Shown here: positions 58,601 to 64,000 of the stretch, one piece after another | Layout of the letters: every line of letters starts with the position of its first letter | Numbering within the stretch: position 1 is the first letter of the stretch | Origin: Serratia fonticola | Lineage (GTDB): Bacteria > Pseudomonadota > Gammaproteobacteria > Enterobacterales > Enterobacteriaceae | Length of the DNA stretch: 64,000 bases | Direction of reading: 5' to 3' | Assembly (NCBI RefSeq): GCF_001006005.1 | Contig: NZ_CP011254.1 | Coordinates: forward strand, 2,294,001 to 2,358,000 | Translations under genes and position numbers: made by a program | The notes under the pieces: generated by a model | The model's input: only the letters and a program-made list of their open reading frames with translations | What the model was told of the DNA's origin: nothing | The model's database searches: none

Positions 58601-59502
58601 TGGTCCGTATTGATGTTTCACCGGATGTGGTGTTCGAAGCCACGCCGCAGCTGTTCTCACTCAATGGTAGCGTAGGTATCCCTTGGGCGCGCATCACGGT
58701 GCAGGAGCTGCCAGAAAGCGCAGTCGGGGTTTCTCCTGATGAAGTGATGTTGGATAACCAGCTCAAGCCGATCCAACCGGCGACGGCAGGGATCCCAATC
58801 AACAGCAATCTGACGATCCGCGTGGGTAACGACGTGCGTCTGGATGCATTTGGCCTGAAAGCCAGACTGCGTGGCGATCTACGTGTGGCACAGGACCAGA
58901 ATGGTCTGGGAGTACATGGCCAGATTAATATTCCATCGGGGCGTTTCCATGCGTATGGTCAGGATCTGCTCGTGCGTAAAGGCCAACTGATATTCTCTGG
59001 GCCACCAGATCAACCGCTGCTGAATATTGAGGCGATCCGTAATCCGGATGCTACGGAAAATGACGTGACCGCTGGTGTCCGCGTGACCGGCATGGCCGAT
59101 GCGCCAAGGCTTGAGGTGTTCTCCGATCCGGCCATGTCTCAGCAAGAAGCGCTGTCTTACCTGCTGCGCGGCCAGGGATTAGGGGCTGGCGGTGCCGATG
59201 GTAACGCCATGACCTCAATGTTAATTGGTATGGGGGTTGCACAAAGTGGTCAACTTGTGGGTAAAATCGGCGAGGCGTTTGGCGTAAGTAATCTGGCCCT
59301 TGATACCGAGGGAGTTGGCGACAGCTCTCAGGTAGTGGTGAGCGGCTATGTCCTCCCTGGCTTACAAGTAAAATATGGGGTGGGGATCTTCGACTCATTG
59401 GCCACGCTGACGTTGCGATACCGCCTGATGCCTAGGTTGTATCTGGAAGCGGTGTCTGGTCTAGACCAGGCACTGGATGTGCTCTATCAGTTTGAGTTTT
59501 AG
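55678..59502 (+). CDS. tamB: Translocation and assembly module subunit TamB
   Basis: Very long inner-membrane-anchored AsmA-like protein, 1274 residues, that spans the periplasm and contacts TamA. The N-terminal anchor ([20 protein letters not shown], about 4-24) is followed by a repetitive beta-rich groove. The C-terminal DUF490 domain (about 930-1274) includes [40 protein letters not shown] and [20 protein letters not shown]. The protein ends in an aromatic residue (YQFEF), as outer-membrane-interacting proteins do. The groove is thought to carry phospholipids to the outer membrane. The start overlaps the tamA stop, which suggests coupled translation. Confidence 0.98.
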   Translation: MSLIKKICLGFLILLLLLIGTLAFLLGTTTGLHMVINGAARWVPGLEIAAVSGGWRDLTLKGVKYQMPGVAVNAGQFHLSLDLSCFKRSSLCVNALTAQDVDVVVKTAEMAPSAPVEESNEPIGDLSTPYPITLRKLALNNVKVTVDDTAISLGEFSTGAQWQERALTLRPTTVRALLIALQKTPVNPLPEALQPAAEKVADKVAEKTTVAPALVPPPAEEQPLGETLKALFAKPLLPDLPEIRLPLDITVEEINGEQLHLTGDTEVSITRLQLQASTKDQHIQLDRFDVRSPQGMLSAKGQATLTGSWPVEMVANSTLNIDPLKGEKAKLNVSGGLREELKVALNLSGPVGAQLDVQTQLAEVGLPLALTLQSKQLKWPLTGEPQYQINDFRLRFNGKAADYALSTRANFKGQDLPPAVLQLDGKGNLEQFRLERLRLVALEGNTDLTALVDWSKAISWTSQLTLSGINTAKQWPEWPARLEGKITTRGSLHGGSWQLQVPVLQLDGNVKQNKVSARGSLRGNAAGQWTIPGIDLALGRNTLNVKGQLDEKSWVLDANVDAAHLDGALPGLAGNVRGQLKLRGNLQAPQLLADLTATGLQWQALHINRVKVNGDVRSSDQIQGQLAVRVEQLKQDALQVNLLTLDARGSERQHRLQLNIDGKPVSGQLALEGSFDRQQQRWRGNLNNTRFDTPVGEWRLSRAIALDYLNTQQKISVGPHCWVNPNAELCVPRTIEAGASGQASVVLNRFDLAMIKPFLGPDTAMNGVFTGRADVSWQPGGALPQAKVSLVGKGVKVVQQVQGAALPIAFDTLNLNAGLNNGRAQADWLIKLTNNGQFNGNVQIADPQVRRTISGNVNITNVSLALLNPILTQGEKAAGMLNANLQLGGNAQNPLVFGRLALDKVAIVGHWMPFDMTEGRLALNFNGMTSTLEGLLATTHGQLNLSGDADWRDINAWRARIAAKGDRLRVTLPPMVRIDVSPDVVFEATPQLFSLNGSVGIPWARITVQELPESAVGVSPDEVMLDNQLKPIQPATAGIPINSNLTIRVGNDVRLDAFGLKARLRGDLRVAQDQNGLGVHGQINIPSGRFHAYGQDLLVRKGQLIFSGPPDQPLLNIEAIRNPDATENDVTAGVRVTGMADAPRLEVFSDPAMSQQEALSYLLRGQGLGAGGADGNAMTSMLIGMGVAQSGQLVGKIGEAFGVSNLALDTEGVGDSSQVVVSGYVLPGLQVKYGVGIFDSLATLTLRYRLMPRLYLEAVSGLDQALDVLYQFEF

Positions 59503-59504
59503 CT

Positions 59505-59855
59505 ATGCGAATAATTGTCTACGGCAGTTTACGACGCAAACAGGGAAACAGCCATTGGATGACCAACGCCCAATGGTTGGGTGAACATGAGTTAGAAGGC
59601 TACCAGCTTTATAATCTGGGGCACTACCCGGCGGCGATCCCTGGAGAGGGCACGGTACACTGCGAAGTGTATCGTATTAACTCATCGATTCTGGCCGAGC
59701 TGGACGAGTTGAAAAGCAATACCAAAGACTACAAGCGCGAGCTGATCCGCACGCCTTACGGCAGTGCGTGGATCTACCTGTATAGGCACAGCGTGGACGG
59801 TTTCCCGCGGATTGAAAGCGGTGACTGGCTCAAGCGTCTTGACGAAAAGCAGTAA
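59505..59855 (+). CDS. ytfP: GGCT-like protein YtfP
   Basis: 116 residues of the gamma-glutamylcyclotransferase-like fold. The N-terminal signature is MRIIVYGSLRRKQGNSHWMT. The substrate-pocket glutamate is probably in LAELDELKSNTKDYKRELI, as in BtrG/GGACT-type proteins. The C-terminal AWIYLYRHSVDG is conserved. Activity in bacteria is not settled. ATG 59505 follows the tamB stop by 2 bases, so it is the third gene of the tamA-tamB-ytfP operon. A bidirectional terminator follows. Confidence 0.93.
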   Translation: MRIIVYGSLRRKQGNSHWMTNAQWLGEHELEGYQLYNLGHYPAAIPGEGTVHCEVYRINSSILAELDELKSNTKDYKRELIRTPYGSAWIYLYRHSVDGFPRIESGDWLKRLDEKQ

Positions 59856-59888
59856 AAAAAACACCGCTCATCTGGGCGGTGTTTTTTT
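59854..59888. terminator. Bidirectional terminator between ytfP and ppa
   Basis: ACACCGC (59861-59867) pairs with GCGGTGT (59876-59882), flanked by an A-run and a T-run. It serves both convergent genes. Confidence 0.93.
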
Positions 59889-59905
59889 ATCAGTTCGGGC
59901 GAGAA

Positions 59906-60433
59906 TTACTTCTTGGCGCGCTCGAAAGAGGCAACGATCTCAGCTTTGGCTGCAGCAGCATCTGCCCAACCATCCACTTTTACCCACTTGCCTTTTTCCA
60001 GATCTTTGTAGTGTTCAAAGAAGTGGGTGATCTGCGCTTTCAGCAGTTCTGGCAGGTCGTTCACATCTTTAATGTGATCGTACTCTTTGGTCAGTTTGCT
60101 GTGCGGTACGGCAACCAGTTTCGCATCTTCACCGGCTTCGTCGGTCATTTTCAGCACGCCAACTGGGCGGCAGCGGATCACTGAGCCTGGTTGCAGTGGG
60201 TATGGGGTTGGCACCAACACGTCTACCGGATCACCATCCAGTGACAGGGTGTGGTTGATGTAACCGTAGTTGCACGGGTAGAACATCGCCGTGGACATGA
60301 AACGGTCAACGAACAGCGAACCCGTTTCCTTGTCGATTTCGTATTTGATTGGATCGGCGTTAGCCGGGATTTCGATAACTACGTAGATGTCTTCTGGCAG
60401 GTCTTTGCCAGCAGGGACCAGGTTCAAGCTCAT
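59906..60433 (-). CDS. ppa: Inorganic pyrophosphatase (family I)
   Basis: Soluble, magnesium-dependent pyrophosphatase that drives biosynthetic reactions by hydrolysing PPi; essential in E. coli. 175 residues. The signature with three metal-binding aspartates is [16 protein letters not shown]. Other active-site stretches are [20 protein letters not shown] and [14 protein letters not shown]. Start [20 protein letters not shown] at ATG 60433, with AAGGAAA upstream. Convergent with ytfP. Confidence 0.99.
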   Translation of the reverse strand: MSLNLVPAGKDLPEDIYVVIEIPANADPIKYEIDKETGSLFVDRFMSTAMFYPCNYGYINHTLSLDGDPVDVLVPTPYPLQPGSVIRCRPVGVLKMTDEAGEDAKLVAVPHSKLTKEYDHIKDVNDLPELLKAQITHFFEHYKDLEKGKWVKVDGWADAAAAKAEIVASFERAKK

Positions 60434-60569
60434 GTCGGTTTCCTTTAATCAAACCAGAAATGGAGTGGCGGCTATTATAGCGGAGTCTTTTGTGATTTCC
60501 CGTCCTTTTCATCATTGAGCTGCTGCCTGGCCGATAACAGCAACTTTTCCAGATTAATCCCTCATTGAT

Positions 60570-60596
60570 TGAAGTTTACTCCCCGGCTGCCGATAA
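60570..60596 (+). promoter_or_regulatory. Sigma-28 (FliA) promoter of the chemoreceptor gene
   Basis: TGAAGTTT (60570-60577), an 11-base spacer, and a perfect GCCGATAA (60589-60596) match the flagellar sigma-28 consensus TAAAGTTT-N11-GCCGATAA at 15 of 16 positions. A second GCCGATAA at 60530-60537 has no matching -35. Confidence 0.9.
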
Positions 60597-60691
60597 CTTC
60601 CTCAAATAATAACGGTCCAGCAGCTAGCTGACCCTGCCTTCTTGCCTCCTCTACATCTGAAGCTACTTTTTTCTAAAGCCGGGAAACACTC

Positions 60692-62245
60692 ATGTTAAAG
60701 AAGATCACCGTTAAGGCCGGGCTGATTGCCCTGTTGAGCCTGATGACGTTGCTGTTGATTGTTGTCAGCATCATCGGGGTTAAAGCCATTAACGACGGAA
60801 CACGTTCGCTACAGACTCTGAACCAGATCCTGGGGGAAGAACTGGGTTCGTTGGCCAATAGCTCCAACCTGGCGCTACGGGCCAGAACGGCTGCCTCGCT
60901 TGCAGTACGCCAGCGCGAGATTGGTCAGATTGAGGTTGCTGACGCCTCGGTGGGGCGCATTTATGGCTATCTGGAACAGTCGAAAAAGGAAATGGCGCGC
61001 TTTGTCGACGTGGGAACGGTGACCGAACGCGGTCGCCAATTCTCAATGCGGATGCAGGCGAGCTATCGCGCCTATCTGGAGCAAGGCATTGCGCCCATGG
61101 CGGCGGCCATAAAGGCGGGGAAGTTGGATGACTATTACGCCATTCAAGAAAATCATATCTCTAAGTTGAGCATTGCTTTTGAAGCCGATCTTAGTGAATT
61201 CCGCGCGTTTGCCATGGATATTGGCCAGCAGCATGCGCGTGAGGCAGAAAGTAATGCCAGCACCAAGATTATCCTGATCGTTGCGGCTGGGCTGCTCAGC
61301 ATGTTACTGGCGGTGCTGGCCTGGTTTGCTATGCGTGTGATCTTGCTGCGCCCGTTAGATGAGTCGATCGTCCAATTGGAGCATATTGCCGCCGGGGATC
61401 TGACCCACGAAATTAGCGGTGAAGGTGATACCGAAATGGGGCGCCTGGTAAGCGCCATGCAGCGTATGCAACAATCGCTGGTGATGTCGGTTAGTAAAGT
61501 CCGCGATGCCAGCAGCCAGATCGACACCGGCTCCCGTGAGTTGGCTGCGGGTAACGTTCATCTGGCGCAGCGTACGGAGGAATCGGCCGCTTCGCTGGAG
61601 CAAACCGCCGCCAGTATGGAGCAGTTGACCTCTACGGTGAAAATGAATGCTGAAAACTGCGAACAGGCCAACCAGTTGGCACTGAGCGTCTCCGATATTG
61701 CCGAACAGGGCAGTGACGTGGTCAGCCAGGTGATGAGCAAGATGCAGGCCATTACCGACAGCTCCCGACGCATCGCCGACATCATCAGCGTGATGGACGG
61801 TATCTCCTTCCAGACCAATATCCTGGCGCTCAACGCGGCGGTAGAGGCGGCACGTGCCGGTGAGCAAGGCCGTGGTTTTGCCGTGGTGGCCGGTGAGGTA
61901 CGCAGCCTGGCCCAACGTAGTGCGCAATCGGCCAAAGAGATCAAAGGGCTGATCGAAGTTTCACAACACCGCGTGCGGGAAGGTGAACAGATGGCGGCTA
62001 CGGCGGCGAAGACCATGAACGGAATAACGGGCGAAGTCGGGCGCGTCACGGCGCTGATGCGTGAAATCTCGGCGGCCACTCGCGAACAAAGCAGTGGGAT
62101 CGAGCAGGTTAACCTGGCGGTAGTGCAAATGGATCAGGTGGCACAGCAGAATGCGGCGCTGGTGGAAGAGTCTGCGGCAGCAACGCGCTCTTTGGAAGAG
62201 CAGGCGCAACTATTGGCACAGAGTATGGCTGTGTTCAAACTGTGA
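60692..62245 (+). CDS. Methyl-accepting chemotaxis receptor
   Basis: Transmembrane chemoreceptor, 517 residues. TM1 is about 9-30, a four-helix-bundle ligand domain covers about 31-190, TM2 is about 193-215 and a HAMP domain follows (LRPLDESIVQLEHIAAGDLT). The cytoplasmic signalling domain contains methylation helices and the hairpin tip ISFQTNILALNAAVEAARAG, EQGRGFAVVAGEVRSLAQRS. The protein stops at MAVFKL and so lacks the C-terminal linker and NWETF-type pentapeptide that tethers CheR and CheB in Tsr and Tar. Transcription from a sigma-28 promoter ties it to flagellar expression. Ligand unknown. The nearby genes ppa and fbp are unrelated. Confidence 0.94.
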   Translation: MLKKITVKAGLIALLSLMTLLLIVVSIIGVKAINDGTRSLQTLNQILGEELGSLANSSNLALRARTAASLAVRQREIGQIEVADASVGRIYGYLEQSKKEMARFVDVGTVTERGRQFSMRMQASYRAYLEQGIAPMAAAIKAGKLDDYYAIQENHISKLSIAFEADLSEFRAFAMDIGQQHAREAESNASTKIILIVAAGLLSMLLAVLAWFAMRVILLRPLDESIVQLEHIAAGDLTHEISGEGDTEMGRLVSAMQRMQQSLVMSVSKVRDASSQIDTGSRELAAGNVHLAQRTEESAASLEQTAASMEQLTSTVKMNAENCEQANQLALSVSDIAEQGSDVVSQVMSKMQAITDSSRRIADIISVMDGISFQTNILALNAAVEAARAGEQGRGFAVVAGEVRSLAQRSAQSAKEIKGLIEVSQHRVREGEQMAATAAKTMNGITGEVGRVTALMREISAATREQSSGIEQVNLAVVQMDQVAQQNAALVEESAAATRSLEEQAQLLAQSMAVFKL

Positions 62246-62249
62246 TGTG

Positions 62250-62274
62250 AAGGGGCGGTATGCCGCCCCTTTTA
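62250..62274 (+). terminator. Terminator of the chemoreceptor gene
   Basis: AAGGGGCGG (62250-62258) pairs with CCGCCCCTT (62263-62271), loop TATG, then TTATAG. It lies 4 bases after the stop and just before the convergent fbp stop. Confidence 0.88.
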
Positions 62275-62279
62275 TAGCG

Positions 62280-63284
62280 TTACTGGTCTGGGAAATCAGC
62301 AATAAAGCGTTCGGCGTCTTCTACCATCGATTTGGTTCCGACGAAGAATGGCGCACGCTGGTGCAGTTGTTGCGGCACGATATCCAGAATGCGGTTTTTG
62401 CCATCGCTGGCTTTACCCCCGGCCTGTTCAGCCAGGAACGCCATCGGGTTGCATTCATACAGCAGACGCAGCTTGCCCTGTGGGTGGCTGGCGGTGCTTG
62501 GGTAGATATAGATGCCGCCTTTGAGCAGGTTACGGTGGAAGTCGGCAACCAGTGAACCGATATAGCGTGAGGTATAAGGGCGCTGGGTGGCTTCATCCTG
62601 CTCTTGGCAGTATTTGATGTATTTCTTCACCCCGAGCGGGAACTTGATGTAGTTACCTTCGTTGATGGAATACATATTGGCTTTTTCCGGGAAGCGCACT
62701 TTCTCGTGGGAGAGACAGAACACCCCCAGAGACGGATCGTAGGTGAAGGCATGTACGCCATAACCGGTGGTGTATACCAGCATGGTGGAAGAGCCATAAA
62801 CTACATAACCGGCCGCTACCTGTGCATGGCCAGGCTGCAGGAAATCTTCTTCGGTGACTGGCGTGCCAATCGGAGTGATGCGGCGATAGATAGAGAAGAT
62901 CGTCCCGACCGAGACGTTCACATCAATGTTGGACGAGCCGTCCAACGGATCCATTAGCACCACATACTTGCCATTCTCAGCTCGCTCGCCGTCGAAAATC
63001 ACGATCTCGTCTTCTTCTTCCGACGCGATGCCCGCAACTTCACCACGAGCCTTCAACGCTGCTTTCAGCTTTTCGTTCGCGAACAGGTCCAGCTTCATCT
63101 GAACTTCGCCCTGAACGTTGGAAATGCCGTTAGTCCCCAAAATATCAACTAAACCTGCCTTGTTGATATCACGGTGAATGATCTTGGCACCCAGTTTGAT
63201 GGCAGAAAGTAATGAGGTCAGCTCACCGGTGGCGTGAGAGAAGTCGTGTTGTTTCTCGACGATAAATTCGCCTAACGTTTTCAT
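62280..63284 (-). CDS. fbp: Fructose-1,6-bisphosphatase class 1
   Basis: Gluconeogenic enzyme giving fructose 6-phosphate, 334 residues. The metal-binding signature is [20 protein letters not shown]. Acidic metal ligands also occur in [12 protein letters not shown]. Substrate motifs are [35 protein letters not shown] and [17 protein letters not shown]. It is AMP-inhibited in E. coli. Start [20 protein letters not shown] at ATG 63284. It is divergent from mpl with 170 bases between the starts, the usual enteric order. Confidence 0.99.
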   Translation of the reverse strand: MKTLGEFIVEKQHDFSHATGELTSLLSAIKLGAKIIHRDINKAGLVDILGTNGISNVQGEVQMKLDLFANEKLKAALKARGEVAGIASEEEDEIVIFDGERAENGKYVVLMDPLDGSSNIDVNVSVGTIFSIYRRITPIGTPVTEEDFLQPGHAQVAAGYVVYGSSTMLVYTTGYGVHAFTYDPSLGVFCLSHEKVRFPEKANMYSINEGNYIKFPLGVKKYIKYCQEQDEATQRPYTSRYIGSLVADFHRNLLKGGIYIYPSTASHPQGKLRLLYECNPMAFLAEQAGGKASDGKNRILDIVPQQLHQRAPFFVGTKSMVEDAERFIADFPDQ

Positions 63285-63454
63285 GACACAATCCCTGAAT
63301 CTACGGATGGATAGCGGCTTGTTAACATACCGCCAACGTTTTCGTCAGCAGTGTAGCCCAAAGCAACTTGCGATTCATAGGCAAATCCATTTCTTCTGAG
63401 CGATTCTGAGCGCTAGAATAGGCAGTAAATCGTTGCACTAAAATGAGAGACCTA

Positions 63455-64000
63455 ATGCGCATACATATTCTTGGGATCTGCGGCACCTTTATGGGTGGGC
63501 TAGCCATGTTGGCTCGTTCACTGGGGCATGAGGTGACCGGTTCAGATGCCAACGTCTATCCTCCTATGAGCACCTTACTTGAAAAGCAGGGGATCGATCT
63601 GATCCAGGGTTACGATCCTGCCCAGTTGGATCCGGCTCCGGATCTGGTGATTATCGGCAATGCCATGAGCCGTGGTAATCCTTGCGTAGAAGCGGTGCTG
63701 GAGCAGAGCATTCCTTACATGTCTGGCCCTCAGTGGCTGCATGATTATGTCCTGCGCGATCGTTGGGTGCTGGCGGTAGCGGGAACACACGGTAAAACCA
63801 CCACCGCCGGGATGGCGACCTGGATCCTGGAAGCCTGCGGTTATCAGCCGGGCTTTGTGATCGGCGGTGTACCAGGCAATTTTGATGTCTCGGCCCGTCT
63901 TGGCGGTAGCCCGTTCTTTGTCATCGAAGCCGATGAGTATGACTGTGCCTTCTTCGACAAACGCTCCAAGTTCGTTCATTACTGCCCGCGCACGTTGATC
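63455..64000 (+). CDS. mpl: Murein peptide ligase Mpl (3' end cut by window edge)
   Basis: UDP-N-acetylmuramate:L-alanyl-gamma-D-glutamyl-meso-diaminopimelate ligase. It reuses cell-wall tripeptide by joining it to UDP-MurNAc in peptidoglycan recycling. The first 182 codons are present (the full protein is about 455 residues). It begins MRIHILGICGTFMGGLAMLA, a Mur ligase Rossmann start. The ATP-binding P-loop is VAGTHGKTTTAGMATWIL at about 109-126. ATG 63455 follows AGAGACCT. Divergent from fbp. Confidence 0.97.
   Translation, partial: MRIHILGICGTFMGGLAMLARSLGHEVTGSDANVYPPMSTLLEKQGIDLIQGYDPAQLDPAPDLVIIGNAMSRGNPCVEAVLEQSIPYMSGPQWLHDYVLRDRWVLAVAGTHGKTTTAGMATWILEACGYQPGFVIGGVPGNFDVSARLGGSPFFVIEADEYDCAFFDKRSKFVHYCPRTLI

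Noticed and set aside
60530..60537. A second sigma-28 promoter ahead of the chemoreceptor gene
   Set aside because: The GCCGATAA is perfect but nothing like TAAAGTTT is found 11 bases upstream (ATCATTGA).

Overview
The window is chromosomal DNA from a gamma-proteobacterium of the order Enterobacterales, most likely Serratia or a close member of the Yersiniaceae. This rests on gene order and near-identity, recalled from memory, to the E. coli 94-96 minute region (epmB-efp-...-frd-...-psd-...-mutL-...-purA-...-rpsF-...-tamAB-...-fbp-mpl). It also rests on intergenic palindromes of a kind I associate with Serratia and Yersinia. Both ends cut genes: epmB on the left and mpl on the right.

Left third (1-18300). 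The complete EF-P beta-lysylation set is present: efp, the aminomutase gene epmB (partial) and the ligase gene epmA. Between them lie two entericidin lipoprotein genes, a guanidine exporter gene (sugE/gdx) behind a guanidine-II riboswitch, the lipocalin gene blc, and the fumarate reductase operon frdABCD with an FNR-type promoter. There is no ampC between frdD and blc. Then come psd-mscM (lipid synthesis and a mechanosensitive channel), rsgA, and orn. An accessory block follows: a HlyD/EmrB-type efflux pump with a divergent AraC-type regulator, inserted between orn and three identical tRNA-Gly(GCC) genes.

Middle (18500-37900). queG is divergent from the long gene series nnr-tsaE-amiB-mutL-miaA-hfq-hflX-hflK-hflC, covering metabolite repair, tRNA modification, cell separation, mismatch repair, RNA chaperoning, a ribosome-splitting GTPase and FtsH control. 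After a terminator come yjeT, purA (with a PurR-like operator), the NO-sensing repressor gene nsrR, the RNase gene rnr, the rRNA methylase gene rlmB, and aidB.

Accessory insertion (37900-42800). An 843-residue filamentous-hemagglutinin-like exoprotein gene stands alone, without a TpsB transporter, behind a 393-base AT-rich upstream region. It is followed by bsmA, yjfP, yjfY and a possible unannotated 48-residue small protein gene just before the ribosomal protein operon.

Right third (42800-64000). rpsF-priB-rpsR-rplI, a DUF488 gene, ytfB, fklB, ytfE (with an NsrR-type operator), cpdB, cysQ, ytfJ, ytfK, paeA (ytfL), msrA, the outer-membrane translocation pair tamA-tamB, ytfP, ppa, a chemoreceptor gene with a sigma-28 promoter, fbp and the start of mpl. 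A 123-base palindromic element lies after ytfK, and a probable decayed relative lies between ytfB and fklB.

Most of the window is ordinary core genome. The points most worth a second look are the orphan hemagglutinin-like gene, the small open frame before rpsF, the repeat families and several clear regulatory sites. I saw no convincing wholly new multi-gene system, no CRISPR array, no insertion sequence and no prophage.
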